Shown here one piece after another: positions 44,525-56,579 of a stretch of DNA of 64,000 nt (its first letter is position 1; each line of letters opens with the position of its first letter). Source of the DNA: Rotaria sp. Silwood1 (Eukaryota; Rotifera; Eurotatoria; Philodinida; Philodinidae); NCBI GenBank assembly GCA_905250075.1, contig CAJNOP010000098.1, positions 66,618 to 130,617 on the forward strand. Direction: 5' to 3'. A program made the position numbers and the translations under genes. The notes beneath the pieces were generated by a model. That model saw nothing but the letters and a program-made list of their open reading frames with translations, was not told the DNA's origin and ran no database searches.

Positions 44525-44597
44525 GGGGGCTTAGCTCACACGGTAGAGCGCTCGCTTTGCATGCGAGAGGTACCGGGATCGATACCCGGAGCCTCCA
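44525..44597 (+). tRNA. tRNA-Ala (anticodon TGC)
   Basis: A 73-nt cloverleaf. Acceptor stem GGGGGCT pairs with AGCCTCC (one G-T), discriminator A. The D-arm has TAGCTCACACGGTAGAGC, which is also the A box. The anticodon stem CTCGC/GCGAG surrounds the loop TTTGCAT, so the anticodon is TGC. The T-arm ACCGGGATCGATACCCGG gives the B box. There is no intron and no encoded CCA. A T-run starting at about 44606 would end Pol III transcription. It lies 40 bp from the 3' end of the opposing TSG101 gene. Confidence 0.96.
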
Positions 44598-44605
44598 ATT
44601 TTACA

Positions 44606-44615
44606 TTTTTTTTTC
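44606..44615 (+). terminator. Pol III terminator T-run after tRNA-Ala
   Basis: A run of ten or so T residues begins about 9 nt after the tRNA 3' end, the usual RNA polymerase III stop. Confidence 0.7.
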
Positions 44616-44637
44616 TTTATAAATAAAACTGTTATTA

Positions 44638-46005
44638 TTATTTAGTAGGTAGTCCAGCAACTTGTCGACATTTGATCATAGTAGCTCGTAAAATAAATTG
44701 TTTTCGTGAAAGTTCTCTAACATGCTAAAATCGAAAAAACAAAAAAATTAATCAAAAACAAAACAAGAAAAAAAAATACAAACTTTTAAATAGTTTTCCA
44801 AAGAAATAGATCTTTTTCGAAGTCCATCAGCAAGATAATATAATAAATCTTGAATAGCATGTTCTTCAGCAAAAGCTTGAAAAAGTCTTTGAGAAACAAA
44901 AAAAAAACGAAATAATGAAAAAGAAAAAAGACAAAAACTAAACTGTTTATAAATAGGTGCTGGAAAAATGATAGGATTATCTTCGATTAAATTATCTTTT
45001 TTTAATAAAGGTTTTTCTGATATTTGATTTATTTTATTTTGTAAATTAGTTATATAATTCTAAATAAAAAAGTGCGATCAATAAACTAAAAACAAGAAAT
45101 AATAATTTAAACTTTAGTTTGAATTTGTTTCTGTTGAATTTGATTAATTAATAATTCAAGTTTTTTTTCTCCCTCATTTAAATATTGTTCAGTTTTTTTT
45201 AAAGATTCAATTTCTGCTTTTTCAATATTATTTAATTCATTAAATCGATTTCGAATTCTTTCTAAAACAGCTGTTTTAAGTGATTCATGATAAATATCTT
45301 GTGAAATTTCTCCTTGATTTTCTCGTTCTATTCCTTGATGTATATTCGAATATGAATATAGTGAACTTCTTCCCATAGGCATTGGCATTCCCATTGATGG
45401 ACTATTTGTTGGATATGGTGCTGTTGAATAATTAGCATTTGAAATTGAATAAACTGGGGGTGATAAACTAAAAGATTGAGACATGGCTTTTATTAAATTC
45501 GATAAATCACTACTTGGCTTTAAATAAAATAAAAACAAAACATATAGATCTTTCTTTTTGTAAATTTAATATTATATTTACATGACGCCATGTTTTCAAA
45601 TAATTTATTGTAATTGTTCCATCTGATTGAACATCTTGATTTGTTGGAGAAATAAACATATTTGATGTTGGTTTAACTTGAGCTATTGGTGATTTATATG
45701 GATGATTTTCATTAAGAATTATTTCAATTGGAATGTTATATCGATTTTCTTTATATTCACATAGAACTGTTCCAGATAAACAAAGATATTCTTTAGAATA
45801 TCCTTCATTTAGATTATATCGATTTAATTTTAATACTAAATTACATTGATATGATTGAATTGCTTGAATTATATCACGACGAACTAAATCACGATGTATA
45901 CACTAAAATTATTTGATTTTTATTTTCATTTTAATATGAATTTAGTTATCTTACTTGAGATCTTTGAATCATTTGATCTATTTCACTTTGAGATTGTTTT
46001 GCCAT
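44638..46005 (-). CDS. TSG101: TSG101, ESCRT-I subunit (UEV domain protein)
   Basis: Exons in minus order: 46005-45955, 45902-45582, 45517-45113, 45059-44944, 44886-44784 and 44724-44638, giving 360 aa in phase. Residues 18-124 form the UEV domain, a ubiquitin-E2-like fold without the catalytic cysteine (YLCLSGTVLCEY, then YNIPIEIILNENHPYKSP, VKPTSNMFI, YLKTWRH). A proline/serine/methionine-rich linker and a coiled coil (ESLKTAVLERIRNRFNELNN onward) follow. The end is the steadiness box (FAEEHAIQDLLYYLADGLRK, then HVRELSRKQFILRA). The protein binds ubiquitinated cargo and P[ST]AP motifs and starts multivesicular-body sorting and abscission at endosomes. Human TSG101 is 390 aa, so the length fits, with a shorter linker. 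Donors of introns 3-5 are weak (GTTT), but phases agree. Confidence 0.95.
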
Positions 46006-48851
46006 AATTAATATTGAAACAAGAAAATTTACAATATAATGTAAGAAGTTATTTTTATTGTATGTTTCTAAAGATCAATATAATAACTGCGAAGCAGAGC
46101 GAAAGATAATTAATTAGTTTAAGTTATCCAATAAATGAGAGGAAAGAGGTCGCTTGATCATTCATAAGTTCTGATCGGTCTTAAGAAGTGAACCAAACAT
46201 GTTAACAGTGTTTCCATAAAGTTTGATCATATGAACACGATATTTGTTGACATTTTTCTTTTTCGCCAGTAATGCATATCAACAGCTAAAAGAAAACAAA
46301 CATTTTCTAAAAAGCAAAATAATGTCTGTTTATAGTTTTTCTTTAATAAAAAATATAAATTGATGCTTAATAGATAGGTATATAAATGTACAATTTTCAT
46401 CATCTGAAGTGTTATTAGGTCGACAAATCTCATTGCGTCTGATTCTTTCGAAAGTTTTCGAATGTTGGGTTTGACAGCGAGAAAACATTGGAAACACGAA
46501 GAATGCGATGAAATCCGGCTAAATTTTTTATTGGATATCTGTAAAAAAGTGCGAACGCTTGCTTGGAATTGTGCTTGTTATTTTCGACGAAACATAGATT
46601 TGCATTCTGACACGGTAACGCCACGATCACCTACCCATTGGCATAAATACGTGGATGTTTATTATCTTGAGAGAATTTCTTCCACGAGTTTAGAGAAAAA
46701 TAGCTATCAACAACTCTTATCTGAGTCAATGAGTTACATCCTGTATCGATCATTCAAATTTCAATGAGCAGCCAATAGGTTGATCTGAGGTGAGTTGCTG
46801 AACTAAAGCACAAATATGATAATTGAATAATCTAGCTATTCTATTTCCAATCTATTAATATCTGGTATTCTCCTTCTTAATTACTCTTTCGTACTCTTTG
46901 GATGAGTCAGGGCTGCACTATCATCCCTTCCTCGTTCTGGTAGATAGACCTTCATAGACTTGATAATACTCTAGGCTTAGCAACAGGCCAATCAAGGACA
47001 TCGAACTGATATGAAACTCACGAAGCATATGTTTGGAATGCTTAGTCATCAGAGAAAATTTGAATTCATTCGTTGATCAATTTGGCTGATCACAAATGTG
47101 ACAATTGTGCACAAACCTAGTTTAGAATGCAATGATTTCATATTGTCAAGCATTTTATAAAGTTCGCATAGTTTTATTCTTCAGAGAATTTCATTTCTTT
47201 TAATTGAAATAATTTATTTCTTTTTTAATGAAAAAAAAACATTCATTAAAGTCTTATTTAGAATAATCAATAAAGAAACGATATTTTCATCATTTATTTT
47301 TTTAATAATCAATTCATATTTAACCAAGTTATATATATATATATAAATATAAAATCAATGGTTGCCATATGAATATTTATAGTAAAATGAAAACAAACAT
47401 TTCTAACTACGAATAAAACCGTTTATTTAAATAAAAATAAGAGAAAAATGCTTTATGTAAAATATAAAACAATTAATTCATATTCGATATTTCCATCATT
47501 TCATTCGTTTTCACTTTTTTTTTCAATTTAATTTAACAAAAAAATAAAAATCTCTTTCGATGACCAATGATTTTTTTAAAATCTAAACATAATATTTGGT
47601 AATTGTGCTAAAATAAACGCTCCTGAAATATTAGAGATTAAAACAAGTGATAAACGAACTCACTTGTATATTATGTTTGAATATACTAAAGTATTATCAA
47701 TTTGAATATTTACAGTAAGTCAAATCATTAAAATTGAAAACATTTATTTCTATTAAATAACTTTATTATTTAAAATGAATATTGAAATTTATCAATGCTA
47801 ATGGTTATATGTATGTTTAATAATTACAAAAGATTATGTTTAATTAAATTATATATAAAAATGAAAAAAAAATCATATGAAAATCTTGAATAAAAATAAT
47901 TTATTTTATTTGAAGACAAAGCATATTTTGTTAGTTTATATTCAAACAAAAAAAATATATATACATAAGATACTCCGAAAGTTTTTCCACCCGAGTCTTT
48001 GAAAAGCCATAATTGGAATGCAACTATTCTATCATAGTGCTTGGACATATTTAGAATTATGCGCAAAATTTCAGACTCACAACTCTCGTCTTGCGTTGTA
48101 TTTTTAGATCATTCTCAGATTACTGCTACGGTAGTTTTCAGATGCATTTCGAATTCTCAGAGCAACACTGTCCAACAATAATTTTATGTCACTAGCAACT
48201 TGGATTAATCGAGTAGGAAAGTCGTGCACATTTAACATGTGTATGATGAGATCTAATAGATTCAAGTTCTATACCAATCAATTCGTTTCATCAAATTCAA
48301 CAGATTCAATTCAGCACTTTTTTAATGCTGTTGCCACAACGATTCACGATGGTTCTGATTGAACATACGAATGAGTAGACGACACTTTGACCATCATTTC
48401 ATCAATGTTTATTACGATTGAAAAGGGTTGGACATCACTGAAGTTTTAGCAAAAGATCACGTTCAAATTATGTACAATCAGAGCATATTCTATAGATCCA
48501 ATCTCATGCAATAGTTTTCTGCTTTCAAAACTCAAATATTAACCGGTTTGAAATTGCATTCAACATTAACAAAACAATGTTACATGTGTGAGTACAAATA
48601 TTTATCAACCTCAAAAATCACTTTTCAAACGTTGTGTAATCAACTACACGGATGCATTGAAAATAGTGGGTGATACTTTGAAAAACAACACTAGATCTAG
48701 ACTTTGAGAATTTCTCTAAAGCGCTGACGAAGAATCTTTTGAAGTGCCTCTTGTATTTGACTGTTTCTTTGATATAAAAATATAAATCTGAAGAGAAAAT
48801 CTCACATCATATTCACATTCTTAACAAAAACAACTAAACAACAAATAAAAT
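46006..48851. other. Intergenic stretch
   Basis: No supported gene. The frame at 46462-46767 (101 codons) has no recognisable domain. From about 47970 ('actccgaaagtttttccaccc') to 48760 composition is more even and could be an old mobile-element relic, but I find no matching opposite end. A TA-rich run lies near 47330. Confidence 0.45.
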
Positions 48852-50076
48852 TTAAGTTTTGCTAGAAAAAAACAACGATGTAGCATATTCAAATGCGCCA
48901 AAAAAAACAAAACCTCCAATTGATATCCACATTGTACGAGGAATAACACCACTGTATAAACTAAATTCAATAAAGATTGTCTTTTTTAGAAAAACAAAAA
49001 AAAAAAAAACTAACGCTGTGAAACCTTCTTGTTTGACAATATTTCTAATAATTTTAAAAGGATGAGAAGCTGCATCAACATCGGAATGCTAAAAAGAAAA
49101 ACAAATAAATCAAAATAGATTTTATTGAATATTTACATGAGCAAGAATTATTCGAGTCTTGGCAACATCTAAATATTAAATTTATTTGATTTTCTTTTAA
49201 TAAGAAAAAAAAACAAAATAAAAGGAATATCAACCAAATGGAGTTGTTATAGATGCTGCAATACCACCAGCTACAGATCCGCATATAGCTCCTTGCCATG
49301 GAGATACAGAATAACCTTGTTTAGTAGCCCAATATTTCTTTTAGAGGATATTTTAAAAATAAATTAAAAAAAAAAAAGATTTAAAAAAACAAACTTTAAA
49401 TAATTCCCAAAGTGGAAATTGAATTATTGAAAAAGGGATTTCACGTGATATAGTTGCAAAATATCCTCGATAAAAACCTAATAAACCCTTTGAAAAAAAA
49501 AGTTTCATTAGATTTTTTTTTTTTTTAAATCACAAACAAATAAAAAGTGCAAACTTCATTATGAAGACATGATTTGACAATTGTTGATAAACGTAAATTT
49601 CTATTAACTTGTGCTCGTTGTTTAATAACTTCAACAGGAACACGTAGAAGACATGCATTCTAAATATTTGAGGTTTTGCAAATAATTTATTTCGAAATAA
49701 ATATAGTAAATCAAATACAATTTCTCCAAAAGTAGCAGCAATCATATGAGTTTTCCATTGAGATGATATAGGTAATGTTTGTTTTGTTATATTATAAGCA
49801 AGAAAAAATAAAGCAGATGATGGACCACTTCCAATTAATACAGAACCAACACCTGAATATAATGATGAAAATAATATTCGTCTATTTATGAACTTTTTTT
49901 CTTGAAGACGAGTTTTTATTGTATCTATTGGATATAATGTCAAATCAACGGCACATCCAGCTATTGATCCAGCCTAACAATAATTTATTATAGAAATTTT
50001 TCTTTTGTATTAGAAAATTCATTTGACAAACCACTAATGAATGTTGAATTGTTTGAATAAGATCAATTTCTGTCAT
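48852..50076 (-). CDS. SLC25A26: Mitochondrial S-adenosylmethionine carrier
   Basis: Exons in minus order: 50076-50032, 49973-49719, 49659-49555, 49487-49395, 49337-49235, 49168-49137, 49088-49015 and 48960-48852, giving 271 aa in phase (human SLC25A26 is 274). The three carrier signatures are [18 protein letters not shown] and PFDVAKTRI. Between them are family phrases ([71 protein letters not shown]). It would sit in the inner mitochondrial membrane and exchange cytosolic SAM for matrix S-adenosylhomocysteine, feeding mitochondrial methylation. The assignment to SLC25A26, not another carrier, rests on [13 protein letters not shown], characteristic of that subfamily. No lesion is seen. Confidence 0.93.
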
Positions 50077-53000
50077 ATTTTATTCTTTTTATCTTTAATT
50101 TTATAATTCTTTTCTTTTTCGAATATAACAACAAACAATAAATACCAACTAAAATTTATATAGGATTATTTTATTAAGAATTCTTCTGAAATAAATCAAT
50201 AAATGATTATAGATCTTTTATCAATCAGAAAATCAATCTAGATTTTTATATTCATTTATGTTTATACAATATCAATTGGTTTTTATTAAGTATCATATTC
50301 ATCAATCATATTTATTAGAAATATTTGCAATTAATTATAGAAAATTAAACATATATATAGTAATATAATATCGTCCTTGGATTCTTCTTCTATCAAATCA
50401 TATTTGTTCATGTCTAGTGACATCTATTTATTGAAATATATTTTTTAAATGAAAAAAAAAATTCTCTTGGATTTATTTATAATATTTCGATAAAAATAAG
50501 ATATCAACTATATTTAACTGCACTGAACATCGATTTATATTTATTGTCATCGTCAGGCATTATTAAATCATATTGCATTAACTATACTGATGAAAAAAAT
50601 ATTTTTATTTTTGATCATTAAAATTTTCACATTTTAATAAACATCAACATACTCATTTAGTGTTGTTGTTTATTCGACGATTAAATTATATTCGATTTTT
50701 TTAAATAAATTATTTCATTATTTATTTATTTTACAAGTTTATTTTATATATGAGAAATATTAAGAGAAATTTCATTCAAATATTCGTTTTTTTTTCCTAA
50801 AAAGAGATCAATTACATGAATAACTTATTTACAATGAAATTCTTAAATTATATAACGACCAGAACATAAATAAGCGACCTCCCTGATTTTACATTTATTT
50901 TGATAGTATTCCAACTGTAAATATTCGAAGTTTTCTTTGTGAAAGTTAGATCTTTCTATTTTCTATAATCTTCCATATTTCAATTGATTTGATTTGGATT
51001 CATTAACTTCTGAGGTGACAATGAAAAAGATATATGAAATATGTACCTATTTCCAAACGAAGCTATTCCGTACTTTTAATTTATGCGTTTTAGCTCTTAA
51101 ATAACTGGTTTTTTTTTGTTTCTCTATTCGTTTATAACACAACAAACAATAAAGATAAGTTTGAAAATTCATTTATTTTTGTCTAAATAAAGGTTATTGC
51201 TAATAGACGAACATCTATGTTAATGCAAGGTAATGTTTCTAATAGAAATCTAAGGTAAAAAGTCAAATGACATTTTATTTTTGCCATCAAAATGCAAAAT
51301 GACACTCTGCTTTTCTAAACAAAGCATCACAAAGTTTCCAAGGTGTTGATTATTAGAATTAGATTAAAAAGATATTTCATTTGAATTTATCAGAGCTTTC
51401 CTAATGGAAGAAATGGTCACATCCCAATTTCGCAAAATTTGCGTTTTTGACAAGCAAATTTTTAGTGATTGATTCAGTTTTTTTCTCATTAATTTTATAA
51501 GCATCACTGAAATCTACGAAATCCGATCGAATCTAGAAATAATTTTCAGTCGATCTCCTGAGCCATCAATTTCTTTTTACTTTCATCAAATTCAATAGAA
51601 AATATACAACTTTTAGTATTTAGTAAAATCCGATGAACAATTTTTGTATCTAATATTTCCTAAATGAGGTAAATGAAACATAAAATAAAAATAGACAGTA
51701 GTTTACTTTAAACATGGAAGATATACTTTATATATAGAGCATTGTTCGTGAGTGAAGACACTGTGTAAAGTAAACTCGTACCCAGCGTTCATATAGGTTG
51801 CCTAAAGAGCTGTGTCAAATATGAAAGAATAATAAGATTTGAAAGACAGAGAAACGTTCCAATAAATCTAAAGATTAATTGATAGATGTCAGGATATCAA
51901 ATACATCACTATTAATTACAAAAATTTAGAAGATAAAAATTTGTATACGATGAAAAGCAAAGTGTAAACTATTCTAAGCAAGTATCTCCTTGACACTTTG
52001 TTTTCATGAGCAATGTGTAAAATAGAGTGTCAATCAAACATCGTAAGGTTCTTCAACACTTTGTCATTATGGTGGGCCCTTGCTATTAAAATCATGTGCA
52101 TTGCACGTGACTATTCATATGTTAAATAATGGTGACAGTTTTATGTTAATTTCTAAAATCCTTCATAAATTTATGTCGGTGAATATTACGGTTGTAGAAT
52201 CGATAGGTTACATAGTAAACGTTAACCGATCACTTCTTAAAATAATTGAAAGTATTGATAAACAGAAGCGACATCATAAGGGCTATTTAACATATGAATA
52301 GCCATTTGTATTAGCATAGATTTGCCTCTATCAACAACAATCTTTATTTAGGAACGAATCGAGAGACAAAAAGAAAAAGAATTACTCAAGAGTTAAAACA
52401 CGTTTAATTAAAATTGCGAAAAAGCATTGTTTTGAAATTTATGCATATTTGAGATATTTATTTCGTCGTCAATGCTGAAGTTAACGAATTCTAATCAAAT
52501 CACTCGACATATGTAACATTCTTCGCCTCGTTTTATTGTTCTTCTTTCAGGGTTTTATTTGGATAGAATCTATTTATAGTACAAAAAACTCGTTATTTTA
52601 TCAATTGACATAATAAAGTTAATGTTTTGTTTTTTTGGTAAATATATTAAAAAGAATAATCTTTCATTGAATTTACTTTTTATAATTTAAAGCTTGATTG
52701 TTGCATTTGTGTGATATTAAATACAGAAATTAAGATTTTGAAAGTTGAATAGACAACAAAAAATCTTGGAAATATTATTGAATTAATTAATAATATGAAC
52801 AATAAGGTTAACATTTAAATGATCATTTTGAAAAATCGATTTAAAATTTTTTTGTTTTATCTTTTACTTCGCTATAATATTCATCATTTTATATAAAACA
52901 TTTTAGAAATATGTTTTATTGTATTAAAAACATAAGATTTAAAAAAACTTGATCAGTTTTATGTTAACAAATGAATAAAACAATGTCATAAATGTTAATA

Positions 53001-53656
53001 TATATCTAATCGTTATTCGACAAAAGTCAAAATGATCTTTTTGTTAATAATTGAAGACAATTTGAATAATGAACATAAATAGATTTAAGTATATTAGTTC
53101 GAATTAGATTATAGTTAACATTTATTTTACTATCTGATTTATCTGTTAACATAAATGAAATTTTGTTTTCTTTTTTTTTTAAGTATTAAAAAACATCAAA
53201 AAATCAATTTAAATAAAAAAGAAATATATTTAATATAGAAATATTTAAAAACTAAAATGGTAAAAGATATTTATTGATCATTTTATATTTGAAAGATAAT
53301 TAAAAAAATTCTATTTGAAAGTTTAATGTTAGCATATTGTATTTGTTGTTGTTTTTCTTTTTATTTATTCAACTGTGTTACCTGAGATTTATTTAATTTG
53401 GTTAGAAGATTTTATAATAAATAATCTTATATATTTAATTAAATAAAATCAACATTTTTATTTATTCTTTTACTAAAAAAAACAAAAAAAAAAAAATTCA
53501 TTGCTCAAAGAGATTTTTAAAAACTGTCTTCATTTAAAATAGTTCATAATAAACAATGAATTCATGGAGAAAAAAATAAATTTTTCATTTGTTATTTATA
53601 TAAAAAAATGTTTGCTTTATAAAATTAATATTCTATATTGATATTTATTATAGAAT
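50077..53656. other. Long intergenic stretch
   Basis: 3.6 kb, very AT-rich, with no gene recognised. 51290-52060 repeatedly contains 'acactttg/caaagtgt' words, which may be a diverged repeat. The frame at 52080-52301 is unsupported. Confidence 0.45.
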
Positions 53657-54953
53657 TTATTCATCATCAATATTACTTAATAATAATTGAGGAAGGAGTT
53701 GTGCAGCAGGACCATGAAAATGATAACTAATAACAAGAAACAGAAAAGCAAACAATGAAAAGAATTCGTAAAAAGAAAAAACAACATACGTTGCAATCGA
53801 AGTTGATGGTGTTGTTTCAATATTAACTTCAGCAATAGGAACATTTTTCTGTGCAAGAATTGATGCATAACCAGCTGCTGGATAAACAACAGATGATGTT
53901 CCAACCTATTTGTTTTTTTTACTTTTTAAATAAATCAATATGAAATAAAACAAAATTTAACATACAACTAGAAACAAATCACACAATTGAATTTCTTTTT
54001 CAATCTTTTCTAAAACATCATCCCAAATATGTTCACCAAACCAAACAATATGAGGACGAGCAAGAGATTTACATTTTCTACAACGAGGAAGATCTTTTTC
54101 ATCAATATCAGGACCATTCTCATCTGATAATCTAAATAAATTATATTTACATATCAATTATTGATAAATAAACAAAAAAGAAAAACCCTCGATTTCTTAA
54201 TGATTCACAAATAGGACTTGAATTATTTTCTTCAATAAAACCACATAAAGTACATCGTACCATAAAAAGATTTCCTGTATTTTTTTGTTTTTCGTAAATA
54301 AAAACAAATAGTTATATTTTGCATAAATATAAATAATAATTTTAACTGACCATGCATTTCAATTAAATTTTTTGTTCCTGCTCTACGATGAAGTCCTAAA
54401 TAAAATCAAATTTAAAATCATATTGTCAAAGAAAAAAACAAAAAACGAACCATCCACATTTTGTGTAACAACATTAAATCGTTTTCCTTGTTTTTCGAAA
54501 TTCCTTTCAGCTTGAGCTAATGCAATATGAGCCTATGAAATGAAAAAAAAAAAATTATATAAATAAAGCAAATGAAATGTAAACCTTATTTGGTTGTTTT
54601 GTTCTGACAAGTTCACGACGATAATGATAAAATTCCCAAACAAGAGAAGGTGAACGTGAGAAGGCTGTTGCTGTTGCTAAATCCTTTTTATTTGAAGAAA
54701 AAAAAAAAAGTTTTATTAAAGAATTTCATATGTTAATTAATAAACCGTTGCTCTATATTGTCTCCAAAGTCCTCCAGCTCCACGAAATGTTGGAACACCA
54801 GATTCAGCTGATATTCCTGCACCGGTTAATACAAGAACTGAATGAGCACGAGACAATAATTGACGAAATTCAGTTATTTTTCCAGTTGTCTAAATAAAAT
54901 ACATCGATTTATTGAAATAAATATTTATTTATATCACAAACTGTTGAAGCCAT
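53657..54953 (-). CDS. SIRT5: Sirtuin 5-type NAD-dependent deacylase
   Basis: Exons in minus order: 54953-54942, 54889-54746, 54683-54585, 54532-54451, 54395-54351, 54274-54187, 54131-53966, 53905-53790 and 53726-53657, giving 273 aa in phase. NAD motif [28 protein letters not shown]; catalytic His in EMHG; zinc cysteines CTLC and [17 protein letters not shown]. The SIRT5 hallmark Tyr-x-x-Arg is present in WEFYHYRRE, which in SIRT5 selects succinyl, malonyl and glutaryl lysines. Human SIRT5 (310 aa) begins with a mitochondrial presequence. Here only [12 protein letters not shown] precedes the fold, so this start gives no obvious targeting signal. Either an upstream exon is missed or the protein is cytosolic. 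Confidence 0.93.
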
Positions 54954-56579
54954 TTCACTTTTTTTAAATCTAAAATAAATATATATTAGATTTATTTGTT
55001 ATATTAAAAATTTATTTTTAGATATGTATATTGAAACATTTTCTATATACTAATAAAAAAAAGTCACTGAGATCAATTAATAATCTCTTTAATTAAGCAA
55101 GATAAAATGATTATTTTATCATCCGAATAAAAATCAAAATATTTTAGTTTTTGTTTTTTTAAATTAATCAACAAATATGAAAATGTTAATCAATATAATA
55201 TATTTATTTTACTTCTTTTTTTCTATAAATTGAACAATTCTTCGAAATAAAATCATAATGATAGATGTTTTATGCTTACGAAAATTGGGATGGGAGGAAC
55301 GATTGATCCTTGCTGTGATGATTAGCAACAAAAGAAAAAACGAAAAAAAAAATCGATGAGGTGCTCTGATTAATAAAGAAACCTTTTCTAAGACTGTATA
55401 GCTATATGATAATTCTCATCAATTGGTACTGTCCTTATTTTATTGAATATTTATTTATGAATAATAATAAATATATTCAAAATGATTTTATTATTTAAAA
55501 ATTCTTTAATTGATTTGTAAGATCTTTAGTATTCTATAGAAAAAATCAAAATCAAAAAAGAAACAATGAAAAAAATGATTGGTTCGTTTCGAATTCTATT
55601 GAATCTATTCTTATCATATTATATTCAATATATAATAAAAAGTAGAGATAGAACATGAAAAGGTTATTCAGTATCGATTTTTAATCGTTCTATTGGACTT
55701 TTCAAAATTTTTTCTTATTTACTTTCAATATTTGTTTGTTTTTAAATAAATCGAATAAAATAAATCAAATATTAGAAAATAAATATCTCCTTTAGATATT
55801 TAATTAAAAAAAAACCTTAATTAAAAAACAAAAAAAAAAAGTTAATGAAATATATTAATTTCTGAATAATTATTTTGATTTTGAAAATACTCTTTCTAAA
55901 AAATCTTCTAATATAATATTAGTTTAATAAAATTTACAATTTAAAATCTCAAAAAAAATATTTTATTAAAAAAGAAAAAAACTTATTTATTGATAAATAT
56001 TCTCATAAAAAAATGATGATTTTTGAGTTTAATTAAAAATAAAATAAATTTAATATTTATTATTAAATGATATATTAAAATAAACAATCAATATATCATC
56101 ATTGAACAAAAAAAAAAAAAAAGAAGATTTTATTTAATACTACATACGTTTTTTCTTTTAAGTTCTGAAATAACTATGCCAAATATAAATTCGTGTTTTT
56201 CTCTTGTGGTTTTATTCTCGTGTGTTTTTTTCTTTTTTATGAGTAAGATATAAAATAGTTTTGATAAAAACAAAAATGATAGAGAAGGTCTTTTCGATAT
56301 TTGTCATTTTATTTGTTTGAACAGTTGAATTTAATTCGAAGGATTGTTTAGTTATTTAATAAACATAATATTCGTTTTGGTTTTTATTTAATAATTATTA
56401 ATAAAATTGAATGATTGGTTTATTTATGAGAACGAATTAAAAATCACAATAAAACTTTGTTGTTTATTTATTATATTTTTATTGAAAAAAATTATTGATT
56501 TACTAAAATATATTTAAGAAATAAATTAACAATAGTAATCAAAGATATTTAATTTATTTTTTTGATTAATTGAAAAAAA
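54954..56579. other. Intergenic stretch between divergent genes
   Basis: 1.6 kb, very AT-rich, between the minus-strand SIRT5 and the plus-strand GH-like gene. It should hold both promoters. No specific element recognised. Confidence 0.5.

Noticed and set aside
46462..46767. 101-codon plus-strand ORF
   Set aside because: No domain, signal or splice partner, and an overlapping minus frame is similarly open.
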